This document shows, piece after piece, positions 27,202-36,025 of a stretch of 64,000 bases of DNA. How positions within the stretch are numbered: position 1 is the first letter of the stretch; each line of letters opens with the position of its first letter. The translations under genes and the position numbers were made by a program. The DNA comes from Arcicella aurantiaca (GTDB lineage: Bacteria > Bacteroidota > Bacteroidia > Cytophagales > Spirosomataceae): positions 124,001 to 188,000 of the forward strand of contig NZ_QGGO01000001.1 of assembly GCF_003148625.1 (NCBI RefSeq). Direction: 5' to 3'. The notes beneath the pieces were generated by a model. That model did not search any database and had not been told where the DNA came from. It saw only the letters and a program-made list of their open reading frames with translations.

Positions 27202-28530
27202 ATGAAAAGAACATTAAAATATATAGTTGTTGCCGTTCTTTTAGGAATGTCAAATACTACGATTTTTGCCCAAGAAAAAACCAATGAAACCTTAAATCAG
27301 TTGGTTCGTTCTGCCATTGAATATGCTCCAAAAATCAAAGAGCAACAACAATTGGTGACGATGGGTGATTACAAAACTAAAATCCAAGAATCAGCCTTAA
27401 AACCACAAATTCAGTCTGAATTTGGCGTTACCAGAATTGACCCCGTTGCCAAAGCCAATTTTGCAGGAACTTCTATACAATTTCAACCAAACATGAATTA
27501 CAATGCCAATATTGGCGGTAATTACGTGATTTATGACTGGGGAAAACAATTTGTGAACATTGAGAAATCAAAACTTGAAACTGAGTTATCTAAAACAAAT
27601 GTGGAAGGTTTGAAGAATATTTATGCTTATCAAGTTGCTAATTTGTACTACGGAATTATTTATACCCAAAAGGCTATCGAAGTACAAAAAGAACAATTGA
27701 AATTGGTTGATGAAAACGGGAAAATAATCGGTAATCGTTTGAAACAAGGTGATGCTTTAGATTATGACCAAGTTGCTATTCAGGTTCGTTATAAAAATGC
27801 AGAATCTCGTTTGACAGATTTGCAAAGCCAATTGGAACGCCAAATTATTTATCTTTCTTCCTTAATTGGAAAAGATGCTCACGGTTTAATTCCTGCTGGT
27901 TCTGATTTTAATTTGGGGATTGCTGACCTTTCTGTGGAAGGTGCATTAACACAAGCCCAAACAAATAATTATGACCTTAAAGCGTTGAAAGATAAAGACC
28001 TAATTGCTGAACGTGATGTTAAATTGGCACAAATGGCAACTTTACCAAGTTTGGCTGCCAATGCCCAAGTTGGTATAAGAAACGGCTATTTACCAAGAAT
28101 AAATGGCGAAATGCCAGCTATTACTGATGATTTTAAATTTAACACTACCGTAGGGGTAAAATTGACGATACCTGTTTATTCAGGACATAGAGGTGCGTAT
28201 CAAACTGAAGTTGCCAAAATAAACCGTGAAATGTTGAAATATTCAGTTGATGCAACAAACCAAACGTTAAGACGTGATTTAGAAGCTGCTCAAAACGACT
28301 ATAATTCAGCAAAAAGTAAATTGGAGTTGTCAGAAAGAAATGTTTTTCAAGCACAATATGCACTCAAATTAGCCAATATTCGTTATCAAAATGGTGTATT
28401 AACCAATGTAGAGATTGAAGCGGCACAAACGGCTTTAAAAGATGCACAATTTGCACAATTGCAATACCAATATCAAATGGCTTTGGCAAAATTAGAAATG
28501 AATCGTCTTTCAGGCGTGAAATTTTGGTAG
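27202..28530 (+). CDS. TolC-family outer-membrane channel
   Basis: This 442-aa exported protein has a signal peptide ending near TTIFAQE and two outer-membrane-efflux repeats of long helices (LNQLVRSAIEYAPKIKEQQQLV; EGALTQAQTNNYDLKALKDKDLI) with beta segments between. The C-terminal half contains LANIRYQNGVLTNVEIEAAQTALKDAQ (split: NIRYQNGVLTNVEIEAAQ), typical of TolC. It completes a full EmrAB-TolC-style tripartite exporter. A long hairpin follows. Confidence 0.92.
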   Translation: MKRTLKYIVVAVLLGMSNTTIFAQEKTNETLNQLVRSAIEYAPKIKEQQQLVTMGDYKTKIQESALKPQIQSEFGVTRIDPVAKANFAGTSIQFQPNMNYNANIGGNYVIYDWGKQFVNIEKSKLETELSKTNVEGLKNIYAYQVANLYYGIIYTQKAIEVQKEQLKLVDENGKIIGNRLKQGDALDYDQVAIQVRYKNAESRLTDLQSQLERQIIYLSSLIGKDAHGLIPAGSDFNLGIADLSVEGALTQAQTNNYDLKALKDKDLIAERDVKLAQMATLPSLAANAQVGIRNGYLPRINGEMPAITDDFKFNTTVGVKLTIPVYSGHRGAYQTEVAKINREMLKYSVDATNQTLRRDLEAAQNDYNSAKSKLELSERNVFQAQYALKLANIRYQNGVLTNVEIEAAQTALKDAQFAQLQYQYQMALAKLEMNRLSGVKFW

Positions 28531-28554
28531 ATTAAAACAACCAATAACCTGTTT

Positions 28555-28594
28555 GCAAAAGCCGTAAGTACATATTCATGCTTACGGCTTTTGC
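28555..28594 (+). terminator. Hairpin ending the efflux operon
   Basis: GCAAAAGCCGTAAG pairs perfectly with CTTACGGCTTTTGC (14 bp) around a 12-nt loop. The T-run is within the stem rather than after it. Confidence 0.7.
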
Positions 28595-28612
28595 CATTTA
28601 TGAAATACCAAT

Positions 28613-29734
28613 ATGAAAAAACTATTACTTATTACTTTTTTAATGATAAGCTCAGTTCAGACTCAAGCATCTGATATTGAGGATTCTACACGATTTTCGA
28701 ACTCTAAGATTTATAAATTTTTCACTTCTCCCAAATACATTATTTCCCCTTTTGCCTTTTATATGCCCGAAACCAATTTAGTAATCGGAGCGGGAATTAA
28801 GCATTTTTATAATTTCGGAACTGAAAATGATAGTCTTACAAGGGTTTCCAATGTGGCGGCTTCCATTCAATATTCTTTAAATGGACAGTTTTTATTTAGA
28901 AGTCAATATCAAATTTTTACAAATCAAGAAAAATATTATATCACAGGATATTTAGGTTATAGCCGTTTCCCAATAAATTATTATGGTATTGGCAATACCA
29001 TAGAACTCAATAAAAATGAAGTAGTTTCCTTTGATTATTTACGGTTTGATAATTTGGTTTATCGAAAAGTTGGGCAAAATAGTTTTGCGGGTCTGGGCTG
29101 GCGTTATATGAATATGTTTAATGTCAACGTAAGAGAAAATGGGCTTTTAGAAACTCAAAAACCAGTAGGAATGTATGGTTCAGCAGTATCAGGAATTAAT
29201 ATTTCATATCTTTTTGATAATCGAGATAATATTCTTACGCCTTCAAAAGGTGCATTTGCCCAATTGGTTTACTCAATTCATAGTAAAGCCACTGCAAGTA
29301 CTCATGCTTTCAATCGTTGGCAATTTGATGCTCGTTATTATTTTAAGCCATTCAAGAAGCGAGAAGACGTTTTGGCATTTCAAGGTTATGGCTTTTTATC
29401 GGTCGGCGATGTCCCTTTCAATGAATTAGCCCAAATGGGGGGAGACATGATTATGAGAGGTTATTATCAAGGAAGTTACCGAGATAAAAATCTATTAGCC
29501 GCTCAGGCAGAATACCGTTTACAAGTGTTAAAAAGGTGGGGAGTTGTAGGTTTTGCGGGTGGCGGTTGCGTGCATGATGCGATGAGCAAGTTTGACGCAG
29601 TCAATATAAAACCAAGTTATGGAGGAGGTTTACGATTTAAGATTAATCGAAAAGAAAACGTAAATCTTAGAATGGATTATGGTTTTGGAAACGGTCAGCA
29701 AAATATCTATTTTTTTATTGCAGAGGCATTCTGA
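28613..29734 (+). CDS. Omp85/BamA-TamA-like outer-membrane barrel without POTRA domains
   Basis: This 373-aa protein has a signal peptide (ending near VQTQAS). The whole mature part resembles a bacterial surface antigen (D15) barrel: YLFDNRDNILTPSKGAFAQL, FQGYGFLSVGDVPFNELAQMGG, MRGYYQGSYRDKN (the R-G-Y motif of strand 6 loop) and VGFAGGG. There is no room for POTRA repeats before the barrel. Such stand-alone barrels are common in Bacteroidota; the role is unknown. It follows the efflux operon but a hairpin separates them. Confidence 0.8.
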   Translation: MKKLLLITFLMISSVQTQASDIEDSTRFSNSKIYKFFTSPKYIISPFAFYMPETNLVIGAGIKHFYNFGTENDSLTRVSNVAASIQYSLNGQFLFRSQYQIFTNQEKYYITGYLGYSRFPINYYGIGNTIELNKNEVVSFDYLRFDNLVYRKVGQNSFAGLGWRYMNMFNVNVRENGLLETQKPVGMYGSAVSGINISYLFDNRDNILTPSKGAFAQLVYSIHSKATASTHAFNRWQFDARYYFKPFKKREDVLAFQGYGFLSVGDVPFNELAQMGGDMIMRGYYQGSYRDKNLLAAQAEYRLQVLKRWGVVGFAGGGCVHDAMSKFDAVNIKPSYGGGLRFKINRKENVNLRMDYGFGNGQQNIYFFIAEAF

Positions 29735-29743
29735 TAAAACAAG

Positions 29744-29772
29744 AAAACCCGCCACCAACGATGACGGGTTTT
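29744..29772 (+). terminator. Terminator of the Omp85-like gene
   Basis: AAAACCCG pairs with CGGGTTTT around a 13-nt loop, followed by T. Confidence 0.65.
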
Positions 29773-29871
29773 TGCTTAATACCTAACCACTATTTAATAT
29801 TTTGATTTATTTTTCAATAAACATAATCAAATATAAAGTATAAAATCCTAAAAAGCAAGTAGTTAAGTGAA

Positions 29872-30984
29872 TTATAACCATTTCTTAACATCGCTTAAAG
29901 GCAAGCCCCAAGCGTCAGAAACACCTTTATAAACGACTTCTCCACTTACCACGTTTAATCCTTTTGCTAACTCTTCATTTTCACGGCAAGCCTTTTCCCA
30001 ACCTTTATTGGCTAATTGAATGGCATAAGGTAAGGTTGCGTTGGTTAACGCTAATGTTGATGTATAAGGCACTGCACCAGGCATATTAGCAACGCAATAA
30101 TGTACGATTCCGTCAATTTCAAAAGTTGGATTTTCGTGTGTTGTCGGCTTACAAGTTTCAATACAGCCACCTTGGTCAACGGCAACATCGACTAAAACAG
30201 TACCTGCACGCATTTCTTTCAACATTTCACGAGTAATCAAATGTGGTGCTTTTGCTCCGGGGATAAGAACAGCTCCGATAATCAAATCTGATAATTTAAT
30301 AGCCTCACGGATATTATATTCGTTAGACATTACGGTGTCAACATTGGCAGGCATAACGTCTTCCAGATAACGTAAACGAGGTAAACTTACGTCCATAATT
30401 GTTACGTTTGCTCCTAATCCAGCAGCCATTTTAGCTGATTGCGTTCCTACAATTCCACCTCCTAAAACTAATACATTGGCTGGCTTAACACCTGCAACAC
30501 CACCTAACAAAATTCCACGTCCGCCCATTGGTTTTTCCAAATATTTGGCACCTTCTTGAATCGCCATACGTCCTGCTACTTCCGACATTGGTACTAACAA
30601 TGGTAAACTTCTATCTGTTTTCTCAACGGTTTCATACGCCAAACAAATTGATTTACGCTCAATCATGGCGTGCGTCAATTCTTCTGAAGAAGCAAAGTGG
30701 AAATAAGTAAACAATAATTGATTTTCTTTGATAAGAGGATATTCAGAAGCAATTGGTTCTTTTACTTTGCAAATCATCTCTGCAATAGCATAAACTTCTT
30801 CAATGGTTGGTAAAATAGATGCTCCTGCTTTGATATATTCTTCATCTGAAAATCCACTACCTGCACCTGCTTGTGACTGGATATAAACAGTGTGTCCATT
30901 CTTTTTAAATTCGGCTACACCTGCTGGTGTCACAGCTACACGATTCTCATTGTTTTTGATTTCCTTTGGAACACCGATTATCAT
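29872..30984 (-). CDS. ald: Alanine dehydrogenase
   Basis: This 370-aa NAD-dependent enzyme interconverts L-alanine and pyruvate plus ammonia. GVPKEIKNNENRVAVTP includes Arg15. Lys75 in CKVKEP and His96 in FTYFHFASS match the catalytic residues of characterised Ald enzymes at the same numbers. VLGGGIVGTQSAKMAAGLGANV is the dinucleotide-binding loop (GxGxxG variant). An Lrp-type regulator is encoded divergently 278 bp away, a pairing known from other bacteria in which Lrp/AldR senses alanine. Confidence 0.96.
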   Translation of the reverse strand: MIIGVPKEIKNNENRVAVTPAGVAEFKKNGHTVYIQSQAGAGSGFSDEEYIKAGASILPTIEEVYAIAEMICKVKEPIASEYPLIKENQLLFTYFHFASSEELTHAMIERKSICLAYETVEKTDRSLPLLVPMSEVAGRMAIQEGAKYLEKPMGGRGILLGGVAGVKPANVLVLGGGIVGTQSAKMAAGLGANVTIMDVSLPRLRYLEDVMPANVDTVMSNEYNIREAIKLSDLIIGAVLIPGAKAPHLITREMLKEMRAGTVLVDVAVDQGGCIETCKPTTHENPTFEIDGIVHYCVANMPGAVPYTSTLALTNATLPYAIQLANKGWEKACRENEELAKGLNVVSGEVVYKGVSDAWGLPLSDVKKWL

Positions 30985-31000
30985 AATATTGGGATTTTAA

Positions 31001-31110
31001 CGGATTGAAGAGTTTAGGAGACTTTTGGAGTAACTGTATTCAACCAAATATAATGTGTAATCAAGCAAATTTTTCAAATAAACAATTAGCTCCTAAACTC
31101 TAAATCCTTG
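31001..31110. repeat. Inverted repeat in the ald-lrp intergenic region
   Basis: AGAGTTTAGGAG (31009-31020) is perfectly repeated in inverse at 31090-31101, with partial extension to about 20 bp. It lies between the divergent genes, and the ald promoter candidate lies inside the loop. It may be an intergenic repeat element, or distant operator half-sites for the Lrp regulator. Confidence 0.5.
31045..31078 (-). promoter_or_regulatory. Candidate ald promoter
   Basis: On the minus strand TATATTTG (31052-31045) is a perfect -7 match, with TTTG at 31078-31075 as -33, spaced 22 bp. It lies about 60 bp upstream of the ald start. Confidence 0.4.
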
Positions 31111-31221
31111 TCTGTAAATGAAGTGATGTACAAAATTAATCATACAGGAAATACTTTTGTAAAAAGTGAAATAATAAGAAAATTGATGATTTTTATGATT
31201 AGTTTAAAGAAAATATTTCTT

Positions 31222-31229
31222 TAAATTTG
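31222..31229 (+). promoter_or_regulatory. Candidate -7 element of the Lrp-type gene
   Basis: TAAATTTG matches TAnnTTTG exactly, 33 bp before the ATG at 31263. Confidence 0.4.
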
Positions 31230-31262
31230 TTTTTTAACAATTACTTAAAGTAAATTTTTCTT

Positions 31263-31721
31263 ATGACGATTGACAAGACCGATATTCGTATTTTACAACT
31301 CCTTCAAGAAAATGCACAATTTACCTTGAAAGAGATTTCTCAAAAAATTAATCTATCGATGACTCCCACACATGATAGAATTAAAAGATTGGAAAATGAA
31401 GGAGTAATTCAGAAATATGTTACAATCTTGAATAAGAAAATGATTGGAAACCCGCTGACTGTTTATTGTAGTATAAGTTTGGATAAACAACAGAAAAACC
31501 ACTTTGAGGAATTTGAAGAAGCAATCAAGCAGTTTCCTGAGGTGATAGAATGTAGCGTTATTTCGGGAAGTTTTGACTATATGATTAAGGTTATCGCCAA
31601 AGATATGGAGGCTTATAATGAATTTTATCAAAAGAAACTATCTGATTTACAGAGTGTTGCCCATATCAGTAGCTCGTTTGTGATGTCGGAAGTTAAAAAC
31701 ACAACGGTATTGCCTTTGTAA
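31263..31721 (+). CDS. Lrp/AsnC-family regulator
   Basis: This 152-aa protein has an N-terminal helix-turn-helix (DIRILQLLQENAQFTLKEIS, then LSMTPTHDRIKRLENEGVI) and a C-terminal RAM ligand domain (VIECSVISGSFDYMIKVIA, with the family's G-x-x-D-Y/F motif). By position it is the likely alanine-responsive regulator of the divergent ald gene. The direction of control cannot be told from sequence. Confidence 0.92.
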   Translation: MTIDKTDIRILQLLQENAQFTLKEISQKINLSMTPTHDRIKRLENEGVIQKYVTILNKKMIGNPLTVYCSISLDKQQKNHFEEFEEAIKQFPEVIECSVISGSFDYMIKVIAKDMEAYNEFYQKKLSDLQSVAHISSSFVMSEVKNTTVLPL

Positions 31722-31733
31722 TTGATAACTCAT

Positions 31734-31786
31734 AATTGACAATGGACAATTATGAATTATCAATTGTTCATTATCCATTGTCAATT
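31734..31786. repeat. Inverted repeat between convergent genes
   Basis: AATTGACAATGGACAAT (31734-31750) is repeated in inverse at 31770-31786 with one mismatch, around a 19-nt loop. It can act as a terminator-like hairpin for both convergent genes. It belongs to the same low-complexity style as 11522-11630. Confidence 0.6.
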
Positions 31787-32885
31787 AAAAAACTTTTCCG
31801 TGCGTAGCCTTAATAATTGCTCCAAGTGCAGGGCGAACAACTTTCAAAATTCCCCAAGCAATTTCTGAAATTACTTCATTACCAAATAATTGCTGAACTT
31901 TTCTGCCGACCCAAAGTCGTTGTGAAAAATGCTTTTGCCATTGTTTTTGATAATTGGTTTCAACCAAATTTCTATCATTAAAATTATCTAAAATGCTTTC
32001 AGACAACAACTTAGCTCCGTGAATGGCAATTGCCATACCATTTCCGCAAAGTGGCGTAATTAATCCTGCTGAATCGCCAACCATTAAAATATGGTTTTCA
32101 ATAGTTGTTTTGGGGACAAATGAAATTTCATTGATAACTTCTGGCTTTTCGTATAAGAATTCAGATTCTGTAAAAATTTTCTTCAAATGTGGGTTTTTCC
32201 AGAGAATATTTCTTTCCATTTCTAAGATTGTTCCATGCTTGCGAAGATTCTCACGAGTTGTCAAATAACACAAACAATATTTGTCCCCTTCAATGGCAGA
32301 AATACCACAATAACCATCTTTAAAATTGTGGAGAGCAATTAAATCTTTCGGAAAATCGGTTTTGATATGATATTTTACACCAATATAAGGGCTTCTTTTT
32401 GTGAAGAAATCTCTTTGTAAAGTGGCATCTAATTTGGTTCGTTTACCAAATGCTCCAATGACAAAACGGCTATTGAAAGTTTCAAAAGTTGTTTTTACGA
32501 TAAAGCTATCGTTTTGAAAATCAATACTTTCTACGGTATTTTCCAATAAGAACTCAACGCCAACGGATTTGGCTAATTCGTATAATTCAAAGTCAATTTG
32601 ATAACGGCTAATGCCAAAACCTCCTAAATCTAAATCTGTTTCTAATTTTCTTCCTGCGGGAGAGGTGAATAAGAACTTAGAAATTTCTTTAATGTCTAAG
32701 TTGTTGAAATTTAATCCGATAGATGTTAAAAACGGTCGAGTTTCATTAGAAATATATTCTCCACAGACCCGATGAAATGGATATTTTTTCTTCTCAATTA
32801 CCAAAACTTTTTTGCCAGCTTTCGATAAAAGAATACTGCTTATTAATCCTGCTAAACCTCCGCCTGTAATGATAATGTCATACAT
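31785..32885 (-). CDS. FAD-dependent oxidoreductase, geranylgeranyl-reductase/halogenase-like
   Basis: The start at 32885 (MYDIIITGGGLAG) is chosen; an ATG 27 bp earlier adds SDFENEQI with no domain support. The ~366-aa protein has the FAD-binding GGGLAGLISSILLSKAG with EKK at the end of strand 2, RVCGEYIS and the second FAD motif ILMVGDSAGLITPLCGNGMA. This is the pattern of the geranylgeranyl reductase / flavin halogenase superfamily. Members in Bacteroidota often modify lipids or pigments, but no pigment cluster is visible here. It is divergent from the DUF952 gene with only 47 bp between. Confidence 0.8.
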   Translation of the reverse strand: MYDIIITGGGLAGLISSILLSKAGKKVLVIEKKKYPFHRVCGEYISNETRPFLTSIGLNFNNLDIKEISKFLFTSPAGRKLETDLDLGGFGISRYQIDFELYELAKSVGVEFLLENTVESIDFQNDSFIVKTTFETFNSRFVIGAFGKRTKLDATLQRDFFTKRSPYIGVKYHIKTDFPKDLIALHNFKDGYCGISAIEGDKYCLCYLTTRENLRKHGTILEMERNILWKNPHLKKIFTESEFLYEKPEVINEISFVPKTTIENHILMVGDSAGLITPLCGNGMAIAIHGAKLLSESILDNFNDRNLVETNYQKQWQKHFSQRLWVGRKVQQLFGNEVISEIAWGILKVVRPALGAIIKATHGKVF

Positions 32886-32932
32886 AATTTGCTCATTTTC
32901 AAAATCTGACAATAATATCGTAAATTTAGGTC

Positions 32933-33271
32933 ATGGAAACAACAATTTATCATTTAGTAATACCCGAATGGTGGGAAACTTTTGCCGAAAAGGATTATTA
33001 CGAATCAGAAACACTTCACGAAGAAAAATTTATTCATTTATCAACTGCTGAACAAGTTAATGGCACTTTAAACAATTATTTTAAAGGTGTCGAACGCATT
33101 TTATTACTTCATGTTGATATCCAAAAACTAACTTCAGAATTGATTTTTGAAGATTTATTTGGCATTGGTATTCAATTCCCACATTTGTACGGACGTTTGA
33201 ATAAAGATGCAGTAATTGAAATACAGGAATTATTGGCGGATGCGGATGGTATTTTGAAGGTTAAATTTTGA
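32933..33271 (+). CDS. DUF952-family protein
   Basis: This 112-aa soluble protein has the DUF952 signature: TIYHLVIPEWWE at the start, FIHLSTAEQVNGTLNNYF, LLLHVDIQKL and FPHLYGRLN. The family has been linked to the ADP-ribosyltransferase-like fold, but function is unknown. Its promoter must lie in the 47-bp gap shared with the oxidoreductase. Confidence 0.85.
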   Translation: METTIYHLVIPEWWETFAEKDYYESETLHEEKFIHLSTAEQVNGTLNNYFKGVERILLLHVDIQKLTSELIFEDLFGIGIQFPHLYGRLNKDAVIEIQELLADADGILKVKF

Positions 33272-33379
33272 GTGAGTTTATCATTGTGAAAGTTCTTACA
33301 ATCAAACTTTATACCTCATTTTAATGTTTTAGAAATACAAAAACGATTCAGAAGAATCGTGATACATAAAAAAATATAG

Positions 33380-35863
33380 ATGCTTTACCCACAAAATATA
33401 GAACAAAAATTAGGTTTTGATAAAATCCGTGAGCGACTCAATGAATTGTGTGTCAGTACATTGGGGCGTTCCTTTGTTGAAAAAGTACGCTTCTCTGATA
33501 ATTACGACCAAATTCAAAAGATGATTCGTCAGGTAGATGAAATGAAGAGTATTCTTCAATTTGAACCACAGGCTTTTCCTTCTCAGAATTTTTTAGACGT
33601 CAATTATCAATTATCCAAAGCCTCAATTGAAGGGGCTTTTTTAACGGAAGAAGAGTTTTTTAACGTGAAACTTTCGCTTCGTACTATTCAAGAATGTTTA
33701 CGCTTTTTTGACAATAAAGAACCCGAAAGTTATCCAACTCTGCGGGAATTGGTTGGAAGTGCTTTTGCCGAAAGAGAGAAAAAGGACGAAGAAAAAACGA
33801 CTGTTCTGATTCAAAATCCAAAATTAGAAATACGTTCTTTATTGGATGCTTTTGATAAAATTATTGACGATAGAGGCAAATTGAAAGATAATGCCAGTGC
33901 TGAATTACAGGCAATTCGTAGAAGAATACAAGTACAAGAAGTTGATTTGCGGAAAAAATTAGACAGTATTTTGAGAAATGCACGCTCAAATGGCTGGATT
34001 TCAGACGACTTTTCACTGACTTTACGTGGAGGTAGAATGGTAATTCCCATCGCTGCCGAACATAAACGTAAAATTAAAGGCTTTGTACATGATGAATCTG
34101 ACACAGGAAAAACGGTTTTTCTTGAACCAACGGAAGTTTTAGAAGCTAATAACGAAATCCGAGAATTAGAGTCGGCAGAAAAGCGGGAAATTATTAGAAT
34201 TTTGATGGAATTAACCACCAAAATGCGTCCGCAAGTCCCTGTTTTACGCAAAGCCTATACCTTTTTAGGAATTGTAGATTTTATTCGTGCAAAAGCAAGA
34301 TTAGCAATTGAAGTAAATGGAATTGCTCCGTTAAGTATTAATAGTCAGATAGTTGATTGGAAAAATGCTGTTCATCCGCTTTTATATTTATCGTTCAAAA
34401 AACAAGGAAAATCGGTAAAGCCTTTAACGATAACCCTCAATGCTGAAAATAGAATTTTATTAGTTTCTGGTCCTAACGCAGGTGGAAAATCTGTCACTCT
34501 GAAAACACTTGGTTTACTCCAATTTATGTATCAATGCGGTTTGTTAGTGCCAATGGCAGAGCATTCTACCATCGGAATGTTCCGAAATGTTTTTATTGAT
34601 ATTGGTGACGAACAAAGTTTGGAAAATGACCTCAGTACCTATTCGTCTCACTTAACGAATATGAAGTATTTTTTGCTTAATTCTGACCGTAAAACCTTAT
34701 TCTTAATTGATGAATTTGGAACAGGAACAGAACCAACTTTAGGAGGTGCAATTGCTGAAAGTATTTTGGAAGACCTCAATAAATCAGGAGCTTACGGAGC
34801 AATCAATACGCACTATACCAATCTGAAAACCTTTGCCGATAAAACTAAAGGACTTATCAATGGGGCGATGCGTTATGATGCCGAGCATCTTGAACCATTG
34901 TATGAATTAGAGATTGGAAAACCGGGAAGTTCGTTTGCGATTGAAATCGCCTATAAAATTGGTTTGCCCAAAGCGATAATTGATAAATCAAAGCAACGAA
35001 TTGGTAATCAGCAAGTTAGTTTTGAGAAATTGATTAAAGAATTAGAAATTGAGAAGAAAGTTTTTGCTGATAAAAATGTAGAAAATGCTACCAAACAACG
35101 CAAACTTGACCAATTGTTAGAGCAATACGGTTCATTAAAAACGTATTTGGATAATGAGAAAAAGACGATTTTGAACACCGCAAAATTGCAAGCGAAAGAA
35201 TTGGTTAAAAATGCTAATCAGAAAATAGAAGCAACCATCAAGGAAATTCGTGAGCAAGGTGCAGAAAAACTTTCGACGAAGGAAATTAGACAAGATTTAC
35301 AAGATTTTCAAGATGGTTTGAAAATGGAAAAAGTAGTTGTCCAAGTCAAGCCAAAAGAAGAAAAAGAGCAAACAGAAAAAGATGTTGTAGAGGTAATTCA
35401 AGGAGAAATAACCGTTGGTTCTTTGGTAAGAATTAAAGGACAAGAAGCTTTAGGGGAAGTTTTAGGTTTGCGTGGAAAAGATGCCGAAGTTGCCATTGGA
35501 GATTTGAAAACGACCGTAAAATTGAACCGTTTAGAGAAAATTTCTCGGAAAGAATTTAAACAAAAAACAGGTTCAAAAACCAAAGTTGTAGGTTTAGACA
35601 TGAACGATAAAATGATGAATTTTTCGTTTAATTTAGACATCAGAGGCAAACGTGGAGAGGAAGCATTGGTGGAAGTTGACAGGTTTATGAATGACGCCAT
35701 TATGGTTGGTTATGATGAATTACGAATCGTTCATGGTAAAGGAGACGGTATTCTTAGAACCTTGATTCGTAACCATTTACGTGGTTATAAACAAGTTGCC
35801 AAAACCCAAGACGAACACGCAGATAGAGGCGGAGCAGGCGTTACGCTTGTGAGTATGAAATAA
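33380..35863 (+). CDS. mutS2: MutS2 family endonuclease/ATPase
   Basis: This 827-aa MutS paralog lacks the mismatch-recognition domain. MutS core and clamp helices run to about 330, Walker A GPNAGGKSVTLKT lies near 365 and Walker B TLFLIDEFGTGTEPT near 450. A coiled-coil/basic linker at ~520-650 follows, then a KOW-like segment (GSLVRIKGQEALGEVLGL) and a C-terminal Smr nuclease domain from ~750 (LDIRGKRGEEALVEV, LRIVHGKGDGILR). MutS2 proteins act on branched DNA to limit recombination and, in some species, rescue collided ribosomes. It is a single gene followed by a complex inverted repeat. Confidence 0.95.
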   Translation: MLYPQNIEQKLGFDKIRERLNELCVSTLGRSFVEKVRFSDNYDQIQKMIRQVDEMKSILQFEPQAFPSQNFLDVNYQLSKASIEGAFLTEEEFFNVKLSLRTIQECLRFFDNKEPESYPTLRELVGSAFAEREKKDEEKTTVLIQNPKLEIRSLLDAFDKIIDDRGKLKDNASAELQAIRRRIQVQEVDLRKKLDSILRNARSNGWISDDFSLTLRGGRMVIPIAAEHKRKIKGFVHDESDTGKTVFLEPTEVLEANNEIRELESAEKREIIRILMELTTKMRPQVPVLRKAYTFLGIVDFIRAKARLAIEVNGIAPLSINSQIVDWKNAVHPLLYLSFKKQGKSVKPLTITLNAENRILLVSGPNAGGKSVTLKTLGLLQFMYQCGLLVPMAEHSTIGMFRNVFIDIGDEQSLENDLSTYSSHLTNMKYFLLNSDRKTLFLIDEFGTGTEPTLGGAIAESILEDLNKSGAYGAINTHYTNLKTFADKTKGLINGAMRYDAEHLEPLYELEIGKPGSSFAIEIAYKIGLPKAIIDKSKQRIGNQQVSFEKLIKELEIEKKVFADKNVENATKQRKLDQLLEQYGSLKTYLDNEKKTILNTAKLQAKELVKNANQKIEATIKEIREQGAEKLSTKEIRQDLQDFQDGLKMEKVVVQVKPKEEKEQTEKDVVEVIQGEITVGSLVRIKGQEALGEVLGLRGKDAEVAIGDLKTTVKLNRLEKISRKEFKQKTGSKTKVVGLDMNDKMMNFSFNLDIRGKRGEEALVEVDRFMNDAIMVGYDELRIVHGKGDGILRTLIRNHLRGYKQVAKTQDEHADRGGAGVTLVSMK

Positions 35864-35879
35864 TTAAGAAAGAGGTAAT

Positions 35880-36015
35880 CAGTTATTGGGAATTAGTTAC
35901 TGGAAATTGGTTATTAGTTTATTTTCTGAGGAATCAACTAATAACCAATTCCCAATAACCAATATCCAGTAACTAATTCCCAATTTCCAATATCCAGTAA
36001 CCAATTCTCAATAAC
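35880..36015. repeat. Compound inverted repeat between mutS2 and the SNF2 gene
   Basis: Two nested pairings: ATTGGGAATTAGTTACTGG (35885-35903) with 35966-35984, and AATTGGTTATTAGTT (35905-35919) with 35936-35950. Further direct copies of CCAATAACC/CCAGTAACC words continue to about 36015. The whole can fold into a long stem with extra copies of one arm. Confidence 0.7.
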
Positions 36016-36025
36016 TCTTTAACCA

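Noticed and set aside
33811-34251. 146-aa minus-strand frame inside mutS2
   Set aside because: It lies entirely antisense to conserved MutS2 core sequence; no features of its own.
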